NCBI GenBank assembly: GCA_019313385.1
Contig: JAFDBG010000006.1
Location: 1-37,238 of the forward strand
Reading direction: 5' to 3'
Source: Deltaproteobacteria bacterium
GTDB taxonomy: Bacteria; Desulfobacterota; Syntrophia; Syntrophales; UBA2210
DNA: 37,238 bases
Position 1 is the first letter of the stretch. Each line of letters starts with the position of its first letter. Below are positions 7,931 through 16,361 of this stretch, piece by piece. The position numbers were made by a program, and so were the translations under genes. Below the pieces are notes generated by a model. That model saw only the letters and a program-made list of their open reading frames with translations. It was not told the DNA's origin and searched no databases.

Positions 7931-9535
7931 ATGGAGAAAGAGTACGATTTTCTGGTGTTGGGCAGCGGTATAGGTGGGCTATCCTTCGCCATAAAGGCGG
8001 CGGAACTGGGAACCGTCGCGGTTGTTACAAAAAAAAGCAAGGTTGAATCGAATACGAACCATGCACAGGGAGGTATCGCTGCCGTTACCGATAATAATGA
8101 CAGCTTCGAATCTCACATAAACGATACACTGAAAAGCGGTGCAGGACTGTGCAAGGAAGACGTGGTGAGATTCGTCGTAACGGAAGGACCCGAAAGGATA
8201 AAGGAACTTATCGAATGGGGCGTGAACTTCACGAAGGAGGGAGACAACACGTCGGGTGCCTATGACCTCGGGAGAGAGGGAGGGCACAGCCGCAGGAGGG
8301 TCCTTCACGCTGAAGACCTCACCGGCAGAGAGATAGAACGGGCGCTGATTGAAAAGGCCGCCTTACAGAAGAACATTACAATCTATGAAAATTTCTTTTC
8401 AATAGACCTCATCTGCAAGTCTAAACTTACCGGCCATAAAGAGGAAGAAGACCGGTGTCTCGGGGCATATGTCTTTGACGTGGACAAAAACATCGTTCAT
8501 ACCTTCAGAGCGAAATTTGTCATGATCGCCACAGGGGGATCGGGAAAGGTTTACCTGATTACCACCAATCCCGATATTGCCACGGGTGATGGGGTTGCAA
8601 TGGCCTACAGGGCCGGTGCCGAGATCGCCAATATGGGATTCATTCAGTTCCATCCCACCTGCCTGTATCACCCCGCCGCGAAATCCTTTCTCATAAGCGA
8701 GGCTGTGAGGGGCGAGGGAGCTGTACTGAAGCTCAAGAATGGCTCCACATTCATGGAGAAATACCACACTATGAAGTCACTGGCCCCCAGAGATGTCGTC
8801 GCCAAGGCGATAGATACAGAGCTGAAAAAATCAGGGGATGAATACGTCATTCTGGATATTACACATATGAGCAAAGAATTTCTCGTGAAAAGATTTCCTT
8901 ATATCTACAACAGGTGTCTTGAGTTCGGCATCGATATGGCCGTCGATCCCATACCGGTTGTCCCAGCGGCCCATTACCAGTGCGGAGGTGTACTGGTGAA
9001 TCCCTTCGGTCAAACCAGCATTGATCGCCTTTTCGCGTTCGGAGAGGTCGCCTGTACGGGCCTTCACGGTGCCAATCGTCTTGCCAGCAATTCCCTCCTG
9101 GAGGCCCTCGTGTTCACACACAGGGCGTTCAAGAAAGCCAAAGAGCTCCTGCCAGCGGTGGCGAAAGAGTCCCTTCTAATCCCTCCTTGGGATCCTAAGG
9201 GTGCGACCGAGAGTGACGAATCGATCATGGTCTCGCATAACTGGGAGGAGATCAGAATGTGCATGTGGAACTACGTGGGCATCGTACGGTCTGACAAGAG
9301 ACTGGAACGAGCGAAGAGGCGGATTGACATGATAATAAGAGAGATAGAGGAGTACTACCATAATTTCACCATAACAACCAATCTGCTCGAACTGCGCAAC
9401 ATAGCCATCGTGGCCAGGATCATTATCGAGTGCTCGTGCCTCAGGAAAGAGAGCCGGGGTCTTCACTACAATCTTGATTATCCTGAAAGAGACGATGTCA
9501 ACTGGATAAAGGATACTGTGGTAAAAAAGGACTAA
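7931..9535 (+). CDS. nadB: L-aspartate oxidase
   Basis: A 534-residue flavoprotein that oxidises L-aspartate to iminoaspartate, the first step of de novo NAD synthesis; in anaerobes fumarate is the usual electron acceptor. The FAD dinucleotide fold is at residues 8-30 (LVLGSGIGGLSFAIKA), followed by HAQGGIAAV, the substrate-region GREGGHSRRRVLHAEDLTG, the FHPT segment and the C-terminal helical domain. I chose the ATG at 7931, which has AGGAG eight bases upstream; the open frame begins 21 codons earlier without support. It is followed 21 bases later by gcvT. nadA and nadC are not in the window. Confidence 0.95.
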   Translation: MEKEYDFLVLGSGIGGLSFAIKAAELGTVAVVTKKSKVESNTNHAQGGIAAVTDNNDSFESHINDTLKSGAGLCKEDVVRFVVTEGPERIKELIEWGVNFTKEGDNTSGAYDLGREGGHSRRRVLHAEDLTGREIERALIEKAALQKNITIYENFFSIDLICKSKLTGHKEEEDRCLGAYVFDVDKNIVHTFRAKFVMIATGGSGKVYLITTNPDIATGDGVAMAYRAGAEIANMGFIQFHPTCLYHPAAKSFLISEAVRGEGAVLKLKNGSTFMEKYHTMKSLAPRDVVAKAIDTELKKSGDEYVILDITHMSKEFLVKRFPYIYNRCLEFGIDMAVDPIPVVPAAHYQCGGVLVNPFGQTSIDRLFAFGEVACTGLHGANRLASNSLLEALVFTHRAFKKAKELLPAVAKESLLIPPWDPKGATESDESIMVSHNWEEIRMCMWNYVGIVRSDKRLERAKRRIDMIIREIEEYYHNFTITTNLLELRNIAIVARIIIECSCLRKESRGLHYNLDYPERDDVNWIKDTVVKKD

Positions 9536-9556
9536 GAAAGATTGAAGGGCTGAATC

Positions 9557-10834
9557 ATGAATGAAGAACAGATAAAAAAGACCCCTCTGCATGACTGGCA
9601 TCTGGAACATGACGCCAATATGGCCGTATTCGGCGGATACGAGATGCCCCTCTGGTATCCTTCAGGGGCGAAGCGGGAACACATTGCGGTCCTCAAGGGC
9701 GCCGGAATATTCGATACAAGTCACATGGCAGTTATTATGGTTGAGGGTCCCGGTGCGTTAACCCTTCTACAGACCTGTTTTACCAAGAACCTGGAGACGT
9801 GTATAGGAAAGGACAAGACCCCTCTCGTGCCTGGAAGATGCGCCTACGGCATTTTTTTAGACGATCTGGGGCATGTTATGGACGACGCTATCGCCTCACA
9901 AGTGGCACCGGAGATATACATGATTGTTGTGAACGCCGGAATGGGCGGACAGATCGCCCGTCACCTGAAAGATCATGCAGGTATGTCAGATGTCGCGATC
10001 TACGATCTTACCGACGGGGTCGGAAAGATGGATATACAGGGGCCCATGTCCGCCAGGATATTGGCGGAGATACTCAGAGAACCGGAAACGGTGTTTGATC
10101 GGATGGTCTATTTCAGCTTCAAGGGATTTTTTGATGAAAACTCCCCTCTTGCGGATGCCGTGCGCCTTTCGGACGGCACCCCTGTCATGCTTTCACGCAC
10201 CGGCTACACCGGCGAGTTCGGCTTTGAGATATTCTTGAATCCCGATAATATCGAGCACGTATGGGAAATAGCGCTGAAGGCGGGAGCTGATTTCGGTCTT
10301 GAAATATGCGGTCTCGCCGCACGCGATTCTTTGAGAACAGGTGCGATGCTTTCCTTGTCCCACCAGGATATCGGTCCCTGGCCATTCATCAACAATCCTT
10401 GGAGCTTCACCCTTCCCTTTAATGACGACCGAACGGATTTCACCAAAAGATTTATAGGTGAAGAAGCCCTTAAAAATATTAAAAAGATGGAATATACCTA
10501 CCCTTTCGCAGGCTTTGATCTGCGAAAGGTTTCCCTCGGAGATTCGACGGTTGTAACAGACTCCGATGGCGCCGAAATCGGCGTTGTCCTAACCTGTGTA
10601 ACCGAGATGGCCATCGGCCGGGTGGAGGGAAGGATATACAGCGTAGCCAGCCCGGACAGACCGGATGGATTCAATCCGAAGGGGCTTTCCTGCGGGTTTG
10701 TCAAGGTAACAAAAAAACTGTCCCTCGGAGACACCGTGGAACTGAAGGATGGCAGACGAACCATAAAGGTTGTAATCGTGGATGATATCCGCCCCGATCG
10801 CACCGCGCGCAAGGCAATCAAGAACATGCTGTAA
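9557..10834 (+). CDS. gcvT: Aminomethyltransferase, glycine cleavage system T protein
   Basis: A 425-residue GcvT-type protein that takes the aminomethyl group from lipoylated GcvH, releases ammonia and passes the one-carbon unit to tetrahydrofolate. Recognisable segments are TPLHDWHLEHDANMAVFGGYE, the KGAGIFDTSHM block, SRTGYTGEFGFEIF and the ARDSLRTGA motif, followed by the C-terminal barrel. It is some 60 residues longer than the usual 365-residue GcvT; the added length is spread through loops, including one around residues 270-310. Its position directly before gcvH-gcvPA-gcvPB settles the assignment. It starts 21 bases after nadB. Confidence 0.93.
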   Translation: MNEEQIKKTPLHDWHLEHDANMAVFGGYEMPLWYPSGAKREHIAVLKGAGIFDTSHMAVIMVEGPGALTLLQTCFTKNLETCIGKDKTPLVPGRCAYGIFLDDLGHVMDDAIASQVAPEIYMIVVNAGMGGQIARHLKDHAGMSDVAIYDLTDGVGKMDIQGPMSARILAEILREPETVFDRMVYFSFKGFFDENSPLADAVRLSDGTPVMLSRTGYTGEFGFEIFLNPDNIEHVWEIALKAGADFGLEICGLAARDSLRTGAMLSLSHQDIGPWPFINNPWSFTLPFNDDRTDFTKRFIGEEALKNIKKMEYTYPFAGFDLRKVSLGDSTVVTDSDGAEIGVVLTCVTEMAIGRVEGRIYSVASPDRPDGFNPKGLSCGFVKVTKKLSLGDTVELKDGRRTIKVVIVDDIRPDRTARKAIKNML

Positions 10835-10840
10835 GGTTTT

Positions 10841-10865
10841 GACAGGATAACAGGAATATCCTGTC
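10841..10865 (+). promoter_or_regulatory. Perfect 9-bp hairpin between gcvT and gcvH
   Basis: GACAGGATA (10841-10849) pairs perfectly with TATCCTGTC (10857-10865) around a 7-base loop, six bases after the gcvT stop and 23 bases before gcvH. There is no U-run behind it, so it does not look like a terminator. It may be an mRNA processing or stabilising element that sets gcvT against gcvH-P levels. Function is inference. Confidence 0.5.
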
Positions 10866-10888
10866 TAATATTTAAAAGGAGAGAATAT

Positions 10889-11293
10889 ATGAAAGAGCTC
10901 GAGGAATTATTTTTGCCGGATGATGTGCAATACACGGAGACGCATGAATGGGCCAGAGATGATAGCGGCAGCGTTACGGTAGGGATCACTGATTACGCTC
11001 AGGATCAACTGGGCGATATCGTGTTTGTGGAACTTCCCGAAGTCGGCGACATCTTTGAAGAGGGAGAGGAATTCGGCACGCTGGAATCGGTAAAGGCCGT
11101 CTCTGAGATATGTATGCCGGTGTCGGGAGAGATCACAGCGATAAACGAATTACTTGAAGAAGCACCGGAACTTGTAAACCAGGAACCTTATAATAACGGG
11201 TGGATAATAAAGGTAAAGCCGGACAACCCGGACGAGATAAACAACCTTATGACCAGCGAGGAATATGTTGAAATGTTAAAAGGAGAGGAATAG
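10889..11293 (+). CDS. gcvH: Glycine cleavage system H protein
   Basis: A 134-residue lipoyl carrier protein that shuttles the aminomethyl group between P, T and L proteins. The lipoyl-lysine is K69 in GTLESVKAVSEI. The flanking ETHEWARDD, GITDYAQDQLGD and LVNQEPYNNGWIIKVKP are the typical H-protein blocks. Preceded by a strong AAAGGAGAG site. The next gene, gcvPA, starts at the base after its stop codon, so the two are tightly coupled. LipA, which inserts sulfur into the octanoyl group, is encoded at the end of the same operon. Confidence 0.97.
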   Translation: MKELEELFLPDDVQYTETHEWARDDSGSVTVGITDYAQDQLGDIVFVELPEVGDIFEEGEEFGTLESVKAVSEICMPVSGEITAINELLEEAPELVNQEPYNNGWIIKVKPDNPDEINNLMTSEEYVEMLKGEE

Positions 11294-12625
11294 ATGCGCT
11301 ATCTGCCTCATACCGAAGAAGACATCAGCTCAATGCTGCACGCGGTGGATGCAGAGGACATGGATGATTTGTTTTCAATGATCCCCGGTAACTGCAAAAT
11401 GAAGGGAAATCTGAGTCTGCCGGAGGCGCTGACGGAGTGGGAACTCAACACCCTCATGGACGGCCTTTCGAAAAAGATAGCGGTTTCACCAGAGTACAAA
11501 ATATTCATGGGCGCGGGGAGCTACAATCACTATATTCCCGAATCGGTGTCATATCTCCTCGGCAGGTCCGAGTTCTCGACGGCCTATACACCTTATCAGC
11601 CTGAAATAAGTCAGGGGACCCTCCAGGCAATGTATGAGTATCAGACACTGGTCACCCGCCTGCTCGGCATGGAGGTGGCAAACGCCTCAATGTATGACGG
11701 CGCGTCCGCGCTGGCTGAAGCCATCCTGATGGCCGCACGCGTAACAAAGCGGAAAAAGGTGGCCCTCTCAGAATTGATCCACCCATATTACCGCGATGTG
11801 GTCCGGACATATCTGGAACCGGGTGATTATGAAATCGTGGAGATGCCCAGCCTCGGAAACGGACGGACAGATATCTCAGGCGTGGCCGGTATGGATGACC
11901 TCGCGGCAGTAGTTATCCAGTCTCCCAATTTTTTCGGGTGCATCGAAGATCTCCGGTCAACAGGAGAGATCGCCCATAACTCGGGTGCGCTTTTTGTTCT
12001 TTCCTTCACAGAACCTCTGGCCTATGGCCTCTTCAAAAACCCCGGCTGTCAGGGGGCGGACATCGTCTGTGGAGAAGGGCAGAGTCTCGGCATACCTCAG
12101 TCTTTCGGGGGGCCGGGGCTTGGAATGTTCGCCTGCCATATGAAGAATGTACGCGATATGCCGGGCCGCCTTGTGGGAAAGACCACCGACATGGATGGAA
12201 GGCCCGGTTTCGTCCTGACGCTGGCCACGAGGGAACAGCATATCCGCCGGGAAAAGGCAAAATCCAACATCTGCACAAACAACAGCCTGTGCGCTCTGGC
12301 ATCCTCCATGTATATGGCCTCCGTCGGGGGCACCGGCATCCGCGAGCTGGCCTGCCTCAACTATGACAAGGCCGAATATCTCAAACGAGGATTGAGGGAA
12401 GCTGGATTTAGAATCTCCTTCGACAGCCCCACCTTCAATGAATTCGTAGTTGAATTCGGAGAAGACTTCAAGGATACTTATAAGAAATTGCTCAAACAGA
12501 GGATAGTGGTGGGAATTTCGCTCGCTGACTGGTATCCCGAACTTTCCGGTCGCTATCTATTGTGCGTGACAGAGACCATGGACAGGGAAGATATGGACGC
12601 CCTGATAAAGGAGGTGCGATCATGA
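11294..12625 (+). CDS. gcvPA: Glycine dehydrogenase (aminomethyl-transferring) subunit 1
   Basis: 443 residues, the N-terminal half of the split P protein. With GcvPB it decarboxylates glycine and transfers the aminomethyl group to GcvH. Family blocks include RYLPHTEEDISSML at the N-terminus, the FMGAGSYNHYIPESV segment, YTPYQPEISQGTLQ, YDGASALAEA and GGPGLGMFACH. It has the fold but not the PLP lysine, which is in GcvPB. It starts immediately after gcvH, and its stop overlaps the gcvPB start as ATGA. Split P proteins are usual in many anaerobes and Firmicutes, while enteric bacteria have a fused P. Confidence 0.95.
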   Translation: MRYLPHTEEDISSMLHAVDAEDMDDLFSMIPGNCKMKGNLSLPEALTEWELNTLMDGLSKKIAVSPEYKIFMGAGSYNHYIPESVSYLLGRSEFSTAYTPYQPEISQGTLQAMYEYQTLVTRLLGMEVANASMYDGASALAEAILMAARVTKRKKVALSELIHPYYRDVVRTYLEPGDYEIVEMPSLGNGRTDISGVAGMDDLAAVVIQSPNFFGCIEDLRSTGEIAHNSGALFVLSFTEPLAYGLFKNPGCQGADIVCGEGQSLGIPQSFGGPGLGMFACHMKNVRDMPGRLVGKTTDMDGRPGFVLTLATREQHIRREKAKSNICTNNSLCALASSMYMASVGGTGIRELACLNYDKAEYLKRGLREAGFRISFDSPTFNEFVVEFGEDFKDTYKKLLKQRIVVGISLADWYPELSGRYLLCVTETMDREDMDALIKEVRS

Positions 12626-14079
12626 AAGAACTTCAAGGTGCCTCCGGTCTGATACTCAATGAGCCCCTGCTGTGGGAAAAAGGAAAAAAGGGAAGGTGCG
12701 GATTCTCCATGCCCCGGAGGGATGTTGTCCCCTCCCCTGTCGATGAAGGCCTCGCGGGCGACGGACCCGACTTTCCTGATCTATCCGAGGTGGACGTCGT
12801 GCGGCATTATACAAGGCTGTCACAGTGGAACTTCGGCGTTGACGCTGGAATGTATCCCCTCGGTTCGTGTACCATGAAGTATAATCCCAAGGTCAACGAA
12901 CGGGAGGCCTCGCTCCCCGGATTTGCCGGAGCGCATCCCCTGCTGCCCCCTGAACTATCGCAGGGCGCCCTTGAACTTATGTACCGGCTTGAACAGTACC
13001 TTGCCGGGATAACAGGGATGGATGCCGTCACGCTTCAACCCGCCGCGGGGGCGCATGGAGAGCTGACCGGGATGCTTCTCATACGCGCGTATCATAAGAA
13101 CAGGGGATCACACCGTTCAAAGATTATCGTACCCGACACCGCGCACGGCACCAACCCAGCGAGCGCCGCCCTCTGCGGTTTTCATCCTGTTGCGGTAAAA
13201 TCGGGTGAAGATGGAATCATACCGGCAGAAGCCATCGCCGCCATCATGGATGAAGACACGGCGGGTATCATGATAACCAATCCGAACACGCTGGGACTAT
13301 TTGAAGAAAATATCCGCGAAATAGGGGAGATTGTCCATTCAAAGGGAGGTCTGGTCTACGGCGACGGCGCGAATATGAACGCCGTCATGGGAATCGTGCA
13401 GATGGGAAAGATCGGGTTCGACGTGATGCATTTGAACCTTCACAAGACATTCTCTACCCCCCATGGAGGCGGAGGGCCCGGTTCAGGACCGGTATGTGTA
13501 AAAGATATCCTGAAACCGTTTCTCCCCGTTCCACGAATCATAAAAGAGGGAGACAAATACACGCTGTCCGGAGATTTTCCGGAATCCATCGGAAAACTGC
13601 AGGCATTTTATGGAAACTTCGGTGTAATGATCAAGGCCTGTAGTTACATCATGAGCATGGGAAGCGAAGGTCTGAAAAGGGCAAGCCAGCTTGCCGTCCT
13701 CAATGCCAACTACATCAAGGAGAACCTTAAGGATTCGCTCTATCTTCCCTATGACAGGCCATGTATGCACGAATGCGTTTTCTCCGACAAGTTCCAGGAA
13801 GGAGAAAAGATTACCACGCTGGATATGGCCAAGTGTCTTATGGATTATGGCTTCCACCCACCGACAATCTACTTCCCGCTTGTGGTGCATGGTGCCATGA
13901 TGATTGAACCCACGGAAACGGAATCAAAAGAGGATATAGACCACTTCATAGCGGCGCTCAAGGCCATAGTTGCCGAGGCCGGGAAGGACCCCGATCTTCT
14001 CAAAAGGGCACCTACCCGCCCAAAGCTGCGCAGGCTGGACGAAACAGCAGCGGCAAGAAAACCCTGTCTCGCGGGATAA
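12622..14079 (+). CDS. gcvPB: Glycine dehydrogenase (aminomethyl-transferring) subunit 2
   Basis: 485 residues, the PLP-bearing half of the split P protein. The Schiff-base lysine is K275 in LNLHKTFSTPHGGGGPG. Other family blocks are MYPLGSCTMKYNPK, the AGAHGELTGM loop and PDTAHGTNPASAA. The start at 12622 overlaps the gcvPA stop (ATGA) and has GGAGGTG in front; the open frame extends 20 codons upstream inside gcvPA, which I reject. It ends 4 bases before lipA. Confidence 0.96.
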   Translation: MKELQGASGLILNEPLLWEKGKKGRCGFSMPRRDVVPSPVDEGLAGDGPDFPDLSEVDVVRHYTRLSQWNFGVDAGMYPLGSCTMKYNPKVNEREASLPGFAGAHPLLPPELSQGALELMYRLEQYLAGITGMDAVTLQPAAGAHGELTGMLLIRAYHKNRGSHRSKIIVPDTAHGTNPASAALCGFHPVAVKSGEDGIIPAEAIAAIMDEDTAGIMITNPNTLGLFEENIREIGEIVHSKGGLVYGDGANMNAVMGIVQMGKIGFDVMHLNLHKTFSTPHGGGGPGSGPVCVKDILKPFLPVPRIIKEGDKYTLSGDFPESIGKLQAFYGNFGVMIKACSYIMSMGSEGLKRASQLAVLNANYIKENLKDSLYLPYDRPCMHECVFSDKFQEGEKITTLDMAKCLMDYGFHPPTIYFPLVVHGAMMIEPTETESKEDIDHFIAALKAIVAEAGKDPDLLKRAPTRPKLRRLDETAAARKPCLAG

Positions 14080-14083
14080 TACC

Positions 14084-14959
14084 ATGGATCACATAACGCA
14101 AACCAGAACGCAAAAGCCCCCATGGCTCAAGAGGAGTCTCCCGAAGGGGGCAGAATGTCAGGCGGTCAGAAAGCTCCTCAGGAAAAACAGCCTGCACACC
14201 GTCTGTGAGGAGGCCCTCTGTCCCAATATCTGGGAATGTTTCTCCAAAAGCACGGCAACCTTTCTCATCATGGGATCCCTATGCACGCGGGGCTGTCGTT
14301 TCTGCGCAATGTCCCGTGGAAAACCGGCCCCTCTCGACATGGGGGAACCCGCCAGGGTTGCCGGTGCGGTACGGCAGCTGGGGCTCGACTATGTCGTTGT
14401 CACATCCGTCACGAGGGATGATCTCCCCGATGGAGGGGCCTCGTTCTTTTACGACACAATCACAAAAATCCGCGAAGATGTTCCAGGCGCGCGCGTGGAG
14501 GTGCTGATACCTGATTTTCAGGGAGACACAGAGGCGTTAGCTTCCGTCGTAAGGGCCCATCCCGATGTGCTTAACCATAATATTGAGACGGTGCCACGTC
14601 TCTACCCCGCGGCAAGACCCGACTCGTCATACAGCCGTTCGCTCGCACTTCTGGAGCGTGTAAAGAAAGTTGCCCCTGAGATACCGGTAAAGTCGGGAAT
14701 TATGCTGGGGCTCGGAGAGACTTCAAAAGAGATCAGACAGACACTGCGTGACCTTGTGGATGCCGGATGCGATATTCTGACAATGGGACAGTATCTCCAG
14801 CCCTCGAAAGAAAATCTGGCAGTGGAACGGTTCGTACACCCGGATGAATTTGATGAATTGCGCGTGGCAGCACTCGAGATGGGTTTTTCAGGTGTTGTCA
14901 GCGGCCCACTCGTCAGAAGCTCATACCACGCAGGGGAACTCTACAAAACGGTGGTGTAA
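14084..14959 (+). CDS. lipA: Lipoyl synthase
   Basis: A 291-residue radical SAM enzyme that inserts two sulfurs into octanoyl groups on carrier proteins. The auxiliary cluster cysteines are C41, C46 and C52 (CEEALCPNIWEC), the radical SAM cysteines are C67, C71 and C74 (CTRGCRFC), and the conserved RSSY near the C-terminus supplies the serine ligand. I chose the ATG at 14084, four bases after gcvPB; the open frame begins 38 codons earlier inside gcvPB without family similarity. Its place at the end of the gcv operon matches the need to lipoylate GcvH. lipB or lplA is not seen in the window. Confidence 0.95.
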   Translation: MDHITQTRTQKPPWLKRSLPKGAECQAVRKLLRKNSLHTVCEEALCPNIWECFSKSTATFLIMGSLCTRGCRFCAMSRGKPAPLDMGEPARVAGAVRQLGLDYVVVTSVTRDDLPDGGASFFYDTITKIREDVPGARVEVLIPDFQGDTEALASVVRAHPDVLNHNIETVPRLYPAARPDSSYSRSLALLERVKKVAPEIPVKSGIMLGLGETSKEIRQTLRDLVDAGCDILTMGQYLQPSKENLAVERFVHPDEFDELRVAALEMGFSGVVSGPLVRSSYHAGELYKTVV

Positions 14960-14990
14960 AATAGTAACATCAACTATTTTCTACCCTTAC

Positions 14991-15019
14991 TTGACATAGT
15001 TTTCTTCCTGTTTTATCGT
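14991..15019 (+). promoter_or_regulatory. Candidate promoter downstream of lipA
   Basis: TTGACA (14991-14996), 17-base spacer, TATCGT (15014-15019). The -35 is perfect and the -10 matches four of six. It points into the 595-base stretch without a clear gene, so it may drive a small RNA, a very short ORF (a purine-rich site and an 8-codon frame MIKSLHEL at about 15151) or remnants only. Confidence 0.35.
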
Positions 15020-15210
15020 GTTTCCTATACATTAAGAGGAGCCACTATATTGGATATTGGAAACAAGCAGATTTGCCTGTTTGTCGGTTCAATATCAGGA
15101 CATCAGACAAAATTACCTTATGTGCAAATGTTAGGCTTATGAAAGGAGGAATGATAAAAAGTCTTCATGAGCTGTGAATTGGTATAGACTGTTCGAAACT
15201 TTATAGTTTT

Positions 15211-15495
15211 GGGCGGCAAGGCTACTGTTCGACATGTTTACTGGTCTTCGAGACCACAAAGGAGAATGAACAGCCGTAGCCGCAGCATTCAATGATCTAC
15301 GGGATCGAATAGGAGATTGGGACCAATTCACCTGACAGGCGCTGTTCGAAGCGTTAGGAGGCAGGCATGAAGATGAGTACCATTGTCTATGTCATCTTAA
15401 AGGAAAGACAACCATTTGATCCATCGAAAATGTCACCGGACCCAAGATATGTAGAGATGAGCAAGGTTGCAAGGCTCTATGCCTTGGCCGTGTAA
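15211..15495 (+). pseudogene. Degenerate coding fragments, possibly remains of a transposase
   Basis: The stretch 14960-15554 holds no intact gene of normal size. One frame reads FNDLRDRIGDWDQFT near 15288 and, after a stop, ALFEALGGRHEDEY; this recalls the N-terminal part of IS5-type transposases (R-x-R-x-G-D-W ... LFEAL ... DEY). A different frame (15367-15495) is open for 42 codons, MKMSTIVYVILKERQPFDPSK and on, and resembles the C-terminal tail of other transposases. Both matches are short and from memory. A small hairpin TGGTCT-TCG-AGACCA is at 15242-15256. I see no terminal inverted repeats. Confidence 0.3.
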
Positions 15496-15506
15496 ATTTT
15501 AACCAT

Positions 15507-15524
15507 AGCCCTGTTTGATGGGCT
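15507..15524 (+). terminator. Weak hairpin before the 118-residue gene
   Basis: AGCCC (15507-15511) pairs with GGGCT (15520-15524) around an 8-base loop, followed by TTATG rather than a full T-run. At most a weak terminator ending transcription across the degenerate region. Confidence 0.25.
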
Positions 15525-15554
15525 TTATGAATTGACTTTTATAGGAGAATTAGA

Positions 15555-15911
15555 ATGACAGAGAATCAGATAGAGTTCGCAGTCGAAAAAAACAATCTGT
15601 ATCGGGAAGAGAGTTTTACAGACCTAAAGACCGTTTTAATCCGGTGTCTTACACCCACAAACCCGGATGGGACTGTAGACGAAAGCCGTGAAAAGGTCTT
15701 TATTGGGCACACCCAGCTCATGTCGCCTCAAGGTCCACTCCCACTTCAAGCGCCACTAGAGGCAGCCACCCTGAGCGAGGCCATAGAAAAATTCCCTGAG
15801 GCAATGCATAAAGCCATGGCAGAAATGATTGAGAATGTGAAAAAAATTCAACAGGAACAGGAAAAAGCGAAGCAAGAAGAAGAGTCCCGCATTCTTATGC
15901 CCGGGAGATAA
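15555..15911 (+). CDS. Conserved hypothetical cytoplasmic protein
   Basis: 118 residues, soluble, with no signal peptide or membrane segment. It opens MTENQIEFAVEKNNLYREES, then FTDLKTVLIRCLTP, a conserved-looking GPLPLQAPLEAATLSEAIEKF segment (about residues 59-79), and ends in a highly charged helix (NVKKIQQEQEKAKQEEESR) that may be a coiled coil. I recall similar proteins of this layout in Deltaproteobacteria without assigned function. A GGAGAAT ribosome site precedes the ATG. It is followed by repeats and another small conserved hypothetical on the same strand. Confidence 0.7.
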   Translation: MTENQIEFAVEKNNLYREESFTDLKTVLIRCLTPTNPDGTVDESREKVFIGHTQLMSPQGPLPLQAPLEAATLSEAIEKFPEAMHKAMAEMIENVKKIQQEQEKAKQEEESRILMPGR

Positions 15912-15978
15912 AGGGGACAGGAGATAAAGGGGAGATAACACTTAATCCTCCGGACTCTTCAAAGGTAATAAGTGTTAT
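15904..15978. repeat. Direct 14-mers and a 10-bp inverted repeat
   Basis: GGAGATAAAGGGGA occurs at 15904-15917 and again at 15920-15933, with a third partial copy (GGAGATAA) at 15931-15938. Immediately after, ATAACACTTA (15935-15944) and TAAGTGTTAT (15969-15978) form a perfect 10-bp inverted repeat around 24 bases. The first repeat covers the stop of the upstream gene. The GGGGACA-plus-palindrome style resembles extragenic palindromes mobilised by REP-associated (RAYT) transposases, but no such transposase gene is here. Confidence 0.5.
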
Positions 15979-16065
15979 GCCCCCGATTTTTCACAGTAAA
16001 TTAAGGTCTTTTATGGCAAGGCAAAAAATTGATTTGAGGGGAAAAGAAGAAGGGGAACAAGACAA

Positions 16066-16245
16066 ATGAAAGCAAAAATTGAAAACGACATACTGTATAT
16101 CGAAATTGAAATCAATAAAAACCCCGTACCAAGCGCATCAGGGAAAACTCTCGTTGTCGCCAGTACCAGAGGGAATATCATTACTGATGTTATGGTTGAC
16201 GGAAAAGCTTTGACCGTTGGATTAAATGCATACATTAAGAGGTGA
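16066..16245 (+). CDS. Small conserved hypothetical protein (59 residues)
   Basis: A short soluble protein beginning MKAKIENDILYIEIEINKN and continuing with PVPSASGKTLVVASTRGN and VDGKALTVGLNAYIKR. The central S-x-S-G-K-T-L-V-V-A-S-T-x-G-N and terminal GLNAYIK are features I recall from small proteins of unknown function found in Deltaproteobacteria and phage-derived regions. A purine-rich ribosome site (AGAAGGGGAACA) lies upstream. Alternating polar/hydrophobic strands suggest a small beta structure. It falls between the repeat block and the HU/IHF gene. Confidence 0.65.
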   Translation: MKAKIENDILYIEIEINKNPVPSASGKTLVVASTRGNIITDVMVDGKALTVGLNAYIKR

Positions 16246-16361
16246 AAATCTCCCCATAAAACCTTGACTGAACGCCCCTCATATTGATAAAAAAGACACA
16301 CAAGTAATCAACAATACGAGTCCTTAAAAAAATTCTATTATCGAAGGAGGTGTCTTCCCCC

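Noticed and set aside
16011-16301. 96-codon minus-strand open frame
   Set aside because: It is antisense to the 59-residue gene at 16066-16245, which has a ribosome site and recognisable conserved segments.
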